Shown here: one piece after another, positions 1 to 11,599 of the stretch
Numbering within the stretch: the first letter of the stretch is position 1
Layout: each line of letters opens with the position of its first letter
Assembly (NCBI RefSeq): GCF_004379255.2
Contig: NC_056035.1
Span: 25,420,502 to 25,484,501, forward strand
Direction of reading: 5' to 3'
DNA: 64,000 bases
Origin: Salvia splendens
Taxonomy: Eukaryota; Streptophyta; Magnoliopsida; Lamiales; Lamiaceae
Notes under the pieces: model-generated
What the model was told of the DNA's origin: nothing
Seen by the model: only the letters and a program-made list of their open reading frames with translations
Database searches by the model: none
Position numbers and translations under genes: made by a program

Positions 1-297
1 TAGAATAACAACTATTATACAAAATCATACTATTAGTTTACTACTAATATATAAATATATAAACTATATTATACCACTAAACAAATCATTTTTTAGTTAT
101 CTATTTTTATCATTATTATACCAATTATATTAATTGTTGTTTTTTCACATTTTAATCAATATATTGAGAAAAATTAGCAACATACTTACATTTAAATCCA
201 ATTATTTGAACACGTCCACATTCTATAAATATACAAATTATTAGCAACATGCAACATTCAAATTTAATTAAACTATTCTAGTTGATGCTATTATTAT
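1..297. other. AT-rich flank, no gene seen
   Basis: Very AT-rich DNA with no credible reading frame and no recognisable repeat. It lies just left of the Athila-like LTR. The symplekin-like sequence at the other end of the element has no visible continuation here, so a simple insertion into that gene is not shown. Confidence 0.6.
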
Positions 298-1704
298 TGA
301 TAAGGCTAATTTCATGCATCGGTCTAGGGGTTTTATTTCGTGAAATTACTGGGTCTAACGCACGATTTAATCCAGGTGTGTGAAGGTTTTCGCTAGATCC
401 AGGAAAAGAAGAGGACGCTTGCATGGTCCTAGGAAACTGGCGAAAAAGTGGACATTATGAAGGAAATTGCTTGACGGAAGGAAGCCTCGGAGTTGAAGGG
501 TAGAATAGGGATTTCTACGAAGACTCTTGAAGGCTATGTCCGCATCTATAAAAGGAAGAAGCATGCAAGCTGGAGGGATCTTCTCGGGGGAGACCTTGCT
601 AACAGCCTGTAGCTTAGTCCATTCTCTTCACACTCTTGGGTTCTTTCGGTGGGAAATTTAGGGCACACTAGGGGGTTCACCTCTAGCTTTCATACATTTT
701 CGATCTGGTTGTAACACCGTCCTTGTTTAGGGCGAAGAAACAATTTATTTTCCGCTTTCGTTTCTGCTGAATTCGCCGAGCTTCGCTGTTCGAAGCTCGG
801 ACCTCTTTTGTTTCTGGATATTTCTTACTTTTATGCAAGTTTCATTTTCGTTTACGTCGATCGTTATGGTTCCCGTTGTTTGATTGTGTTTACTTGAATT
901 CTGGAGTTGGATTGTTGGAGTTGGTTGATTTCTGGATTATTACAGGTTAATGGTTGAATCTGGGAGAATGGAGCTGGTTTGTGAATGAATCGGGGTTTTG
1001 TCTGGTTAATGCTGTGGAGTTGTTCGTGATTGTTGGAATTTGGCGGTGATCGGAGCAGATCTGTTAGAATCGGAGTTATGGAGTTGATTTTGTTGATTGT
1101 TGAGTTTGGATTGCTTGGATCCAGAGTGGATTAAGCGTCCGACGTGATTCTGAGCAGGAGTGTTTAATTTTATGCCGCGCTTACATGTTTTCATTTCATT
1201 TCGCCTAGTTCACGTAGATCTGGTGTATTTCCGATTCGTAGCAAGTTTCCGGAAATTTCTATATTCTGTTCGAATCCAGGAGTATGCTCTGTTTTCTGCA
1301 TTTACGCGTCTGAGTTGGTTAGGAAATTGCATGGGTTGGTTGTCTGCAGCTTTTACCGTACTTGCTATTTCTGGAAACATGGTCCCCACTGTTAGTTGCT
1401 TTCTGTTTAGCTAGATTAGGTAATTGTTTACTTAGTCTAGGGAGTAATTGTGTTTTTCGGATTTGATGTCTGATTCCAGTAAGTTTTCTGTGTCCTAGGT
1501 CTAGCGTTTACATTTCTTGCCTAGATCTAGTGATAGTTAAAATCTCAACCCCTTTGCGTGGCAGCAGCCGTTTGTTTCCATAGTCTCTTAGCACTACTTT
1601 GTGAATCCATCTCTGTGGGATCGACCCCACTTCCCTATACTAATTCATAGTATTCGGGTTGAGGGATTTATTTTTTGAAGGGGAGTCGAGTGTGTCCAAC
1701 GACA
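298..1704 (+). repeat. 5' LTR of the Athila-like element
   Basis: It starts TGATAAGGC, shared with the remnants at 15302 and 63501, and probably ends TCCAACGACA near 1704. The right boundary is inferred from the TG...CA rule and from where coding-type sequence resumes. Similarity to the partial LTR at 63501-64000 runs through the TATA region and a conserved GGGCGAAGAAACAATTTA block near 730-750. No tRNA-complementary primer-binding site follows, consistent with a deletion that removed it together with the start of gag. Confidence 0.7.
547..555 (+). promoter_or_regulatory. TATA box in Athila-like LTR
   Basis: TATAAAAGG, matched at the equivalent place in the related LTR at 63752-63758 (TATAAAA). 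It is the likely core promoter of the retroelement transcript, with U3 to its left. Activity is not shown by sequence. Confidence 0.55.
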
Positions 1705-1846
1705 AAAACACTGTAGTTCTCTTGAGTTCCTGGACCCAGTGATCCAGTGGATTTAAAGAGCGTTGTGTCTGGACCGAGCTTAGCATTAATTCTCATATGT
1801 GCACACTTGCTTACTCCTGAGTCTAGTCATTCGACATTAGAGTCGA

Positions 1847-4456
1847 GTGAGAGGACAACCACTTCAAATGAAACCACCAAAGAGTATCGATGATATGGTG
1901 CACGACCTCGTCAGTTCTCAGCAACATATGCAAAACAACCTGCAATTGAACAATGACGTAGTGCACAAGCTTCAAGATGCTCAACAGGAACAGAAGGCAG
2001 CGATGGATATGCTGGCAAAGCAACTGTCACAAATAGCTACTTCCTTGAGTGATATGCGGGGAAACGAGGGCAAAATTCCTGCCTCAGTAAGGCCACCTGA
2101 TAGAGCTAATATAAGTCAGATTACCTTGAGATCCGGGAAAGGGTATGATGGGCCAGTGGTAAGAACAAAGGAGGTGACAGATCCCAAAGAAGACAGGGAA
2201 GAAGAGGATACAATTCCTAGGCCAAGACACTTGGGGGAGAGTATTCCCTTGGTCAAGGATGACCTTAAGACAGGAGATTTAGAGAAACCTTTGCCTAGAT
2301 CAACTGAATCATTCTTCCTCGATCCAGAGCCGGAGTTAGAAGATGAGGCAGTGGGAAAAGAAACTGGAGAGTTATCAGCTGAAAGTTCTACCGGAGCAGG
2401 AAAGCGACCGAAACCCTTTCCAAGCCGAGGGGAAGCCAAGAAGCAAAAGGAAGAGCCGGTGGACTTCATGGACATTTTTGGGAAGTTGGAGATCAATCTG
2501 CCATTCTTACAGGCCCTGAAGATGCCAGTCTTTAGCAAGTTCATCAAGGAATTTATAGCTGGGAAGGCTAGACCCAGTGGGAAAATTCTGATAGGCGAGA
2601 ACGTCTCCGCAGTGATTCTGAAGAGGAAGATGCCTTCAAAATGCAATGACCCAGGTATGTTCACCTTACCCATCTCTATTGGTGACGTGAAAATCGAGCA
2701 TGCTATGTGTGATTTGGGTGCGTCGATAAATGTGTTACCACTTTCCATATACAAGAAATTAGTGGGGGTAGGCATGGTAGACACGAAGGTAGTGATTCAA
2801 CTGGCGGACAGGTCATGCATCTGTCCTGAAGGGGTGCTTGAGAATGTGATAGTCAAGGTACATGACTTCTTGTACCCTGCTGATTTCCATGTGATTAAGA
2901 TGAGTGATAATGAGTCTACAGAGTCGGGCAGAGTACTTTTAGGGAGACCCTTCTTACGTACCGCTAAGACTATCATTGATGTTTTTGATGGAACAATTTG
3001 CCTTGATTATAATGGGGAGAAATACACATTCAGCATTGATGAGGCAATGAAGAAACCTCTTGACGTTGAAAATTTGCATGCTATGGATGTTATTAACCCT
3101 TTGGTCCAAGAATACCTTGAGACGGAATTAATGCAGGAACAGATTGAGAACTCCGAGATGAGTCATGCCATTGATAGAGAAGTGGCCAGTTGGTGTCAAG
3201 CAATGAACACAAGTGAGTTATCTGATGAGGAGTTAGCTGAAGCAATTCTGGAATTCTGTGCAAATCCGGAGCTAGCTAGGTCACGGAATACACCTTATGT
3301 GGCGAGTGTGGAAGGTTCTGCTGGGTCGAGAAAGGGAATGACAACCGAAACAACAGGGAAAAATCCCTTGCCCCAGGAAAAAGACGTTCCCAAGAAAGAG
3401 TTGAAAACACTTCCACCAGGCCTAAAGTATACTTATTTAGAGGAAAATGAAACTTTCCCTGTGATTATCAACAGCAGCTTGACCGAGGGACAGGAAGAGG
3501 AACTGCTGAAGGTAATCCGAAGAAACAAGAAGGCTATTGGGTGGACACTCTCTGACCTGGTAGGAATTAGTCCAGATTTGTGCATGCATCACATCCGCTT
3601 GGAGGAAGGAGCAAAAGCCTGCAGAGATCCTCAACGCAAATTGAATCCTAACATGAGGGAGGAAGTGCTGAAGAAAGTATTGAAACTACTCTCCCTAGGA
3701 ATCATTTATTCCATACCAGACAGTGAATGGGTGAGTCCAGTCCATATGGTACCCAAGAAGTCAGGAATACAGGTGGTCAAGAACGACAAGAATGAATTGG
3801 TGCCCACCAGACTAGTCACTGGGTGGAGAATGTGCATCGATTATAGGAAGTTAAATGAAGCGACCAAGAAAGACCATTTCCCTCTACCTTTCATTGACCA
3901 GATGCTGGAGAGGCTAGCGGGCAAGCAATACTTCTGTTTCCTAGACGGGTATAGTGGGTATTTTCAAATCTATGTGGATCCCGAGGACCAGGAGAAGACA
4001 ACTTTCACGTGTCCTTTCGGCACGTATGCTTATAGGAGGATGCCGTTTGGCCTGTGCAATGCGCCATGCACTTTTCAGCGGTGTATGATGAGTATCTTCT
4101 CGGATCTCTTGGAGGACTGCAACGAGATTTTTATGGACGACTTCACTGCGTACGGGAATTCATTTGACTCATGTTTGGCTAGTTTGGATATAGTATTGAG
4201 AAGGTGCCAGGAAAAACATTTGGTTTTAAACTTCGAGAAATGCCACTTTATGGTCCCTGAGGGAATTGTCCTAGGGCACGTAGTCTCGGAAAGAGGTATA
4301 CAGGTAGACCAGGCAACGATTGAGGTGATCTCAAATTTGCCTTACCCGACGAATCAGAAGGAGGTGAGAGAATTCCTAGGGCATGCCGGATTCTATAGGA
4401 GGTTTATAAAAGATTTCGCAAAAAATTGCTCAGCCACTCACCCACTTGTTGCATAA
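1847..4456 (+). pseudogene. Athila gag remnant, protease and reverse transcriptase
   Basis: An open frame of 869 codons. Residues ~1-100 are the C-terminal end of gag, with the ITLRSGK motif common just before the protease in Athila-like elements; the capsid part is absent. A retropepsin-like site (CDLGASINVLPLSIY, ~290-305, with DLGA where DTGA is usual) is followed by reverse transcriptase from ~620, with YRKLNEATKKDHFPLP, the FLDGYSGYFQI block and catalytic FMDDF at ~765. The frame is lost near 4445, after FYRRFIKDF: the downstream protein resumes in another frame (LHNDVDFVFDEECKKAF), which indicates a small out-of-frame deletion. The ATG at 1847 is probably not the original start because the gag N-terminus has been deleted. 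Confidence 0.9.
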
Positions 4457-5972
4457 CGATGTTGATTTTGTCTTTGATGAGGAATGCAAAAAGGCTTTTC
4501 AGTTGTTAAAAGACAGGCTAGTATCTACGCCTATTATTAGAGCACCCGACTGGAATCTACCCTTTGAGATTATGTGTGACGCAAGCGATTATGCGGTGGG
4601 AGCGGTGCTAGGTCAAAGAGTTGATGGGAAAAGCTATGTGATCTTTTATGCTTCAAAAACGCTGAATCAAGCTCAGAGAAATTATGACACTACTGAAAAA
4701 GAAATGCTGGCGGTAGTATACTAATTTGAGAAATTTCGCCCGTACTTGCTTGGGTCGAGGGTGATAGTCTTCACCGACCACGCGGCTATAAAGTACCTGT
4801 TGGCAAAGAAAGAATCCAAGCCGAGATTAATCCGATGGGTGTTGCTTTTGCAGGAATTCGATTGGGAAGTCAGAGACAAAAAGGGAACAGAAAATAAAGT
4901 AGCCGATCATCTGAGCAGGATATTTCAAGGGGAGACCGAGGAAGCAATATCGGATGCATTCCCAGAGGAACATTTGTACTACGTGAAAAAATTTCCTCGA
5001 CCTATCAGCTCGGAAGAGATTATGGTGTTAACAGGTCCAGGGGATGCCGAAAAAGGGAAATGTCACCAAAACGCTGAGCCATGGTTCGTTGACCTGGCAA
5101 ATTACTTAGTCACTGGAGAGGTGCCCAGTTCGCAAGTAATTTCCCGGGCCCAGAAGATGAAATTGAAGAGCGAGGCCAAGTACTATTTCTGGGATGACCC
5201 GTATTTGTGGCGAATGGGAGCCGACCAAGTAATCCGGAGGTGTATTCCGGAGTGGGAACAGAGGGATGTGCTGAATCATTGCCATGCTCTCGCATGTGGA
5301 GGTCACTTTGGACCTAGGAAGACCTCAAGGAAGGTGTTAGATAGTGGTTTTTACTGGCCTACATTGCATAAGGATGCGTTCGAGTTTTGTCAGAATTGTG
5401 AGAGGTGTCAACAGACTGGGGGAATCTCCAGAAGAGATGAAATGCCGCAAGTCCCGGTGATCGTTTGTGAAATTTTCGATGTTTGGGGAATGGACTTCAT
5501 GGGTCCATTTCCATCTTCATACGGGAATACATACATACTAGTGGCACTGGATTATGTTTCGAAATGGATAGAAGCCAAGGCGACCACATCTTGCGAAGCT
5601 AAGGAGGTATCGAAGTTTCTTAGAGCTAATGTCTTCAATCGGTACGGAGTGCCCAGAGCTATAATATCTGACAATGGGACGCATTTCCGCAACCGGACTA
5701 TTGAAGCTTTGATGAGAAAGTATGGCGTCCACCACAGATTGTCTACACCTTATCATCCTCAATCTAACGGCCAGGCAGAAATATCAAACAGAGAAATCAA
5801 AGCGATCCTGGAAAAAACGGTGAATCCGTCGAGGAAAGACTGGAGCAAGAGAATTGATGATGCATTATGGGCATACAGAACAGCGTATAAAACACCCATT
5901 GGAATGTCTCCTTACAGGTTAGTATTCGGTAAGATGTGTCACTTGCCGGTGGGAATTGAGCACAAGGCGTAA
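4446..5972 (+). pseudogene. Athila RNase H and integrase
   Basis: It continues pol after the frameshift. The RNase H part shows CDASDYAVGAVLGQ, then KEMLAVVY, and an in-frame TAA at 4722-4724. The same frame carries on with [24 protein letters not shown] and DHLSRI. Integrase follows: zinc-binding [12 protein letters not shown] with CERCQQTGG, then the catalytic core with [27 protein letters not shown] and a later glutamate in [12 protein letters not shown]. It ends at a TAA at 5970-5972, where related proteins usually read through (HKA-stop-WAVKEIN), so a second nonsense mutation is likely. Confidence 0.9.
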
Positions 5973-5993
5973 TGGGCGGTCAAGGAGATTAAT

Positions 5994-6386
5994 ATGAATC
6001 CTCAAGCTTGTGAGGAAGAGAGGAAACTGCAACTCCAGGAGTTGGAAGAATTGCGACTTGAATCCTATGAGTCAGCAATGTGGTACAAGGAAAAGACCAA
6101 GTTGTGGCATGATAAGAATCTCCGGACCAAGGAACTGCAAGTGGGGCAGAAGGTTCTCCTGTTCCAGTCCCGACTCAAGTTAATGCCCGGTAAGCTGAAG
6201 TCCAAATGGACTGGACCATACACTGTTGTGAGTCTGCGTGCGAACGGAGCGGTAGAAATCCAGGGAAGTTTTTCAAACTCTACTCCATTTCTTGTCAATG
6301 GCCATAGGGTAAAGGTATTTAGGGATAACTCGGAGATGTGTGTAGTGGACGAAGTTCCACTATGCGTACTCCCTAATATCGCCTGA
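5994..6386 (+). pseudogene. Athila integrase C-terminus
   Basis: The last ~130 codons of pol, in the same frame as the integrase but separated by the TAA at 5970-5972. KLWHDKNLRTKELQVGQKVL and LKSKWTGPYTVV match the DNA-binding C-terminal part of Ty3 integrases. No chromodomain follows, as expected for Athila-type elements. The natural stop is at 6384-6386. Confidence 0.85.
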
Positions 6387-6988
6387 TCATTCTGGGAAGT
6401 GAGTGTTCTTGGAGATTTCCTAGGTCCAGTATCGAAGAAGTTTTATCATGGCCTGGTCTAGGGAATCTTGAGAACACTGGAACGTAAATTGTAAATATTT
6501 AGTCGCTTTTAGTAAGTCAAGAAAACCCAAACAAATCAAAAAACAAACAATCTTCCAAAAATATTTTTGAAATACCAGGCTCCTTAAGGAATGTTTTTGA
6601 TACTGTCATACCCTAGACCCGGGGAGTCTGGCGTTTCAATTTTTAGTTTAATGTTTTTTCTCTAAGTGTGATTTTGCAGAAGGAAGTTACTTGGGCAGGG
6701 AATTGAGGAGTAAAATTTTGGAGGGAGTAGGCACCGGTTCGGATTTCAAAAGACACCTTTATGGGGAGGCGTACGGTCGCTAGCGTCATGCCTGCAAACT
6801 ACCTGCAACAAAAACCGTCCTCACCCATACCTATCGGATAATAACCGTGTTCTCCTTTTATTTTACTTATTCACTCTCTCTCTCTCTCCATCCGAAATTC
6901 CCCAAATTCTCTCTAGGCTTTCTCTTTTCTAACCCTAATCAAAGTAATTTCCGTCCAAGTCTGTGTAAAAAATTTTGCAGAGTTCTCC
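6387..6988 (+). other. Noncoding spacer between pol and the extra ORF
   Basis: No credible gene. It holds a short CT microsatellite around 6872-6890. The stretch just before the extra ORF (CCCAAATTCTCTCT, TCTAACCCTAATC) recurs before the second ORF copy at ~11508-11600, showing that the upstream leader was duplicated with the ORF. Confidence 0.6.
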
Positions 6989-8561
6989 ATGGATAACAAG
7001 CAAAGTGCCGGGAACACCTCAGGATCCGCCGATTCAAGTGCGGCAACGTTTATGGCCGAGCTATTCCAGAAATTCGGGGGTGCGGAGAAGGCGATGGAGG
7101 CATTCGCCATGTTTGCAACTGCAATGGGTAAATCCGTACAGGCTGCTCCGACTTCTAGTGTACCACAACCGGAGGCCGTTTCAGAACCCGTCGCCGAACC
7201 TGAAATCGTTCAAGAAGTCATCGCCATTCCAGAACCCACTCCCGTACTAGAGGAGACAGCTGTTCCAGAGACCACCACACAACCGGAGGACGTTCCAGAA
7301 TCCACGACCACCAGTCCGGAACCACCCACAACAGGGGATCGTGAAGACGACTCAGATCTGGTCACAGGGTTGGAATTGTTGGTTGTGAACGAACCAAGGT
7401 TAGACTCTGCAACTGAGGGGGAAACCCTTATTTCGATTAGTGTTTCCGAGGGGGTGAATCCCGTACTCGCCAGTGAGGAATGTGTTGAGAGAGATGTTCT
7501 GAAACCGTCTGGGGAAGTCAAAGATTTTGTTGTTGATGTTAGTATTTCTGAGGGGGAAACCCCTGTTTTGAAAGAATCTGTGGGGGGGGAGGCCCCTATA
7601 GTTGGTAAAGATGAGGGCGACGAGGCCCTAAATTCTGAACAAAATGTGGAGGGGGATACCCCCGAGAAACCGGTGGGTACTGAGGCCCACGTCGGAGAAG
7701 GATTTGAGGGGGTAGAGACCCATGTTTATATTTCGGGGGCAACCCCATTGTTGTCCACGGAGGGAGAAGCCCTCGATTCTGAAGTTGGCCAGGAACCCGC
7801 AGACGCTGGGGTAGATTTGATTGTGGATCTGACCGAGATCCCAGAGGAGACCGACTCACCGGTAAATCCCAGAGATGCTAGGAGGCGGGATCGCCGGAGC
7901 CTCCTTGATGAGATTGATGAAACAGTGGAGCCGACGGAGGAAGAATTGCTAGGTCTAGAGACCGCAGCATCTGAACAAGAGAACTCTCCCAGACCTGGCA
8001 GGGGGGAGAGTGATGAGGAGAAACGCCGCCAAGCGGCTGAGAAGAAAAGGAAGGGGAAACAAATTGCTCCTTCCTCGACCAAGAAGGCAAGAGGGAAGTC
8101 TACTGAATCCACACTTCCGCCGGCAGCTAAGGTGCCATACGCCGCAGAAACCGAGAGCCCCTCTGAGTCCAGCGACTCGGAAGAAGAACAAGAAGAGGAA
8201 CTCAACTTTGAGCCAGCCGAAGTGTGGATAACAAACAGCTTGCTAGATGAAATGAGGAAGTTTGACGACCCAAAACGCAAGGCCATTTATAAAGAGAAGA
8301 GTACTGAGGGGAAGGTCGCTAAGTCTGGAAAGATGTATAGCTCATCGGAGCTCAAGAAGATTGCTTGCAACGGTGAATTTAGGACTTATATCGACGCCAT
8401 AGGCTTCGATTGGTTGCTCAAGCACAGTACTGTCGAGGTTCCGATGGACCTGGCCCGAGAATTCTTTTCCACCTTCCGATTTAAGTCCACTACCGATTTG
8501 GATGCTGACTCAATTAATTTCAGACTTCTCAATGAGGAACATACGATGAGCATCCGGGAAT
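6989..8561 (+). pseudogene. ATHILA-type extra ORF, copy 1, 5' part
   Basis: About 525 codons in three parts. Residues 1-95 are Ala/Met-rich (MAELFQKFGGAEKAMEAFA). Residues ~95-300 are acidic with an irregular repeat around EGETP/GEAP. From ~405 there is a folded-looking domain with IDAIGFDWLLKHS, AREFFSTFRFKST and NFRLLNEEHTMSIRE, resembling the Pfam ATHILA ORF-1 family as I know it. Its role is unknown; it sits where Athila elements carry an env-like gene, but I see no signal peptide or membrane span. A solo LTR splits it at 8561/8562; the coding sense continues at 11309 (EWTLRMGLLTRTED). Confidence 0.75.
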
Positions 8562-11308
8562 TGTAATACCCCGACTTTTTCTACCTTTTTATTTGTTCTT
8601 GAAAGGACATCGTTGGTGCATCCAAAAAAATTTTCGGCAATTGTTTCTTTTATCGAGAGAATGATTTTACTTTTGGGTCTATAACCATTATTCTTTTCCT
8701 ACCCAATTTATTTAATTTTTTTCAAGCCCAATTCATTTTATTTAAAGCTACTTTTTGAAGCCCAAATTTTGGAGAAGATCAAGTCAGTCTTTCTCTCAAC
8801 ACAAAACTGTTACCGTAAATCACTCCCTACAAAATCTCAACAATTAGAGATTCACCGCTTTTTTATATACGGGTAGGCCTTCCTCAATCCCATGATAAAA
8901 CATAAATGCAATTTCAGAGAAACCGTGATTTCTCCATATTTCTCCCATGATCTGCAGTTACAAGCGAAACTCTCATTTACACCATGTTCCAAACGGCAGT
9001 TTCATAATCCATTCTATACTTCCTAATCTGCTCCATATTTCACAATTGAGAGGAAGCACCCGAGTGAAAGCAGAGAGTTCGGCGAGTCGAAATTCATCAA
9101 GAAGGATTCTATTCGAACTCAATTGCAAACCCAGCACGTTCAAGAATCTGAACTGGCATTGACCGAGATGATGCGGTGCTGGACGGCGACGCCTCTTTTC
9201 CCGATCAGCAGCCCCGTAACCTTCGGCCAGCAGCAGCGTACTGATGAAACTTCGAGAGGTGGCGACGGGAAGAGCTGGCCAAGAACAGAGGAGAGTTGGC
9301 GATGGCGGCGTGACATCGAGTGGGCCTGAGCAACAACGTGACTGGACAACGGTGGAGCTGCAAACTGAGGAGGGGGACGGCGATGTACGGAGGTAGAAGG
9401 AGAGAAGGAGAATTACCGAGGAGGCGGTGTGGTGAGATCTTCGCTGTGAACGCGGTGGTTGTGGCAGAAATTGAGACCGGAAAGATGGAGAGAAACGACG
9501 GCACTGCTCGGCTACCGGGCGAATCTCGAACAACAGCAGCGGCGCTCTCCGTGAACAGCCGAGGCTGGAGTCAGCGAGGGGGGGCGGCATCTCGCACGGC
9601 AGTGAGCGGGGGAGGAAAAAGGCGAGGGCGGTGCCAGAGTTTCGCGGGTGCGACTCGGGCAGCGCTGAAATTTCATTGAGAAGAGAGGGAACGCAGCAGC
9701 GAGATCGATGGAGAGATGAAGGAGATGAGCGAGTTCTTTTTCAAATTTTGGATCGGAGATGTCGACGAATTTGAGAGAGAGAGAGCAACGAAAAGTAGAG
9801 AGGTACGGGGCGAGGAGAAAGAGAGAGATAGAGATTGGGATTTTTCTGATTTGGGAATTTTCAAATGGGAAGAAATTGAGAAGAAGTTTTGACCGTGAGT
9901 TTTGGAGAAGTGGGATTTTAATTTACTTTTATTTCTTGTTGGGCCTTTTTAAATAGGTGGGTTAGTGAGTATTAATTTGGGCTACTCTTTAATAAATGAT
10001 GGACCAACTTATTGATCTAAGTGTTGGGCTGATGGAGAAGGATGCACAGGCTGCTCTAATTAAATCCGGGAATGTGAAACCAGCCGGACAATTCTTAGTC
10101 ACGGAAAATTTCAGAATTTCGTAAATATGACCCAGGGTAAGACTTAACTTCAATGTTGTTTTAATTAGAACTTTTTTTTTCTTAAAGTCTAATTTTTGAG
10201 TATTAGGTTCTTTAAAAAAAATGCGATTTTTGAATGCTATTTGAGAACGGAGCTGATTGACAAGTGAAGGATTTAAGAGAACGAGGTGGGCTTTCTAACT
10301 AAGTATTTTGTGGGCTTTCAAACTAAATACTTTTAAGAGCTTTAGTTTTAATATATTGATTCTAGCATCATTTTATGTGACAAAATTCCTTTTAACTGAG
10401 ATTGCAAGTATTATTAATTTTATTCGATGATGACGTGATTTATGTGCTTAAAGTGAAAGTGATGTTATGTGATATACGTGTTGATTTATCGAGTGCTTTG
10501 TGATTTGCTCGACTTGTTGATGTGATGTGAGATGATGCTCGACCTTGACAGAGAGAAATGATTTTATGTTTCAAATACGTTTTTGAGGAAAATAAAATTT
10601 GCAAAGGGAATATCATGCCATGTTTTTGTTTTGAGAAATGCCTATCTGTTTGTTTAGCAAGGGAATTGTCCCTACTAGACCTATTGAAATCGAATTCGGG
10701 TCTGACTAGGGAGTGAGTCCCTACTCAGGCTAGTGTACACCAATGGGGATCGTGAGCCGTCTTTTGGGTCGGCCGGTCTAGTGATCGAGTTTGTGGCCAC
10801 ATTCTCGTTCACAGGATGTTGATGTGGATGTTGATGAGATTGATGTTGATGAGATTGATGTTGATGTTGATGATTGTTTAGTGGGGAGTGAGTCCCTACT
10901 ATGAGTTTAATCGAATTCGGGTCCTAGCAAGGGTACGTCAAGTACTCAGCCCTGCATGTGTTTTCCCTATGTGCAGGTTGAGCGGTGACGAGCGCGGTGG
11001 GTGTTGAGCATAAAAGTGAAGAATGTCTATCAAATGTTCAGAATATGTTGTGTATTCATACATAACATTATTCTACTCTCGAGATGCTTCCGCTAAATAT
11101 TGTTTCTTTTGAGTTCGTGTATTGTTGAGATATTTTCAGTTGGAGTTGTTGATTGTTGCAATGATACTCTGATTTTATTCGAGCTATTCTAATTTGTTTC
11201 GAGCTATGGTCAAGTTGTGTTGTTTTCCCCCTTTCTTCCCCGCTTCTTTAACCCTCCCCTAGTCGCGATCAACCGTGTTTTCTATCCTTAGAAAATGCGG
11301 GCGTGACA
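8562..11308 (+). mobile_element. Solo LTR of a long-LTR Ty3 element
   Basis: It begins TGTAATACCCCGAC and ends GGGCGTGACA, with TG...CA termini. It is flanked by a perfect 5-bp duplication GGAAT (8557-8561 and 11309-11313). Removing it restores the ATHILA-type reading frame. No pol, primer-binding site or second LTR lies inside, so 2,747 bp of single LTR is the simplest reading. Ends and length fit Tekay/Del-type LTRs as I know them. The sequence at 62418-63500 is the same family in the opposite orientation. Open frames inside (for example minus strand 8973-9590) are low-complexity and not credible genes. Confidence 0.85.
10808..10876 (+). repeat. TGTTGATG minisatellite inside the solo LTR
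   Basis: Imperfect head-to-tail units of GATGTTGATG and GAGATTGATG, about 65 bp in all. It has no coding meaning and probably arose by replication slippage. Confidence 0.7.
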
Positions 11309-11485
11309 GGAATGGACCTTGCGGATGGGTTTGCTGACACGAACGGAGGACGATGAGGGCCTGTGGAATGCAAGAATGGTAGGTCCGCCGAAAATGACGC
11401 CGGGATTCAAAGCGCAAAGCGCATGGGAGTTTTTGACACACCCGAGGGTGGGTCAGTTTAAAACAAGCTGTTCGAAGGCACACCA
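11309..11485 (+). pseudogene. ATHILA-type ORF copy 1, 3' part
   Basis: It resumes copy 1 after the solo LTR: EWTLRMGLLTRTED, LWNARMVGPPKMTPGFKAQ, SAWEFLTHPRVGQFKTSCSK. At ~11485 the match to copy 2 (12830-12975) stops and the sequence jumps to the leader and start of copy 2. The junction looks like unequal recombination or template switching between two copies of the ORF region. Confidence 0.75.
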
Positions 11486-11599
11486 TATTCGCTCTCTCTA
11501 CAAAAATTCCCCAAATTTCTCACTCAAATCCTGGTTTTCTCTAACCCTAATCGGAGCAATTTTCTTCCGAGTTCTTGTCAAAATTCTACAGAATCTGCC

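Noticed and set aside
1706..1846. Primer-binding site and gag start of the Athila-like element
   Set aside because: No TGGCGCC-type site or capsid coding was found; a deletion is more likely than an unusual primer.
2116..2784. 222-codon minus-strand ORF opposite the Athila gag/protease
   Set aside because: It mirrors a real coding frame on the plus strand and shows no recognisable domain.
8973..9590. 205-codon minus-strand ORF inside the solo LTR
   Set aside because: Pro/Ser/Arg-rich, no domain, lies in an LTR, and overlaps several equally long frames on the other strand. It reflects GC-rich composition.
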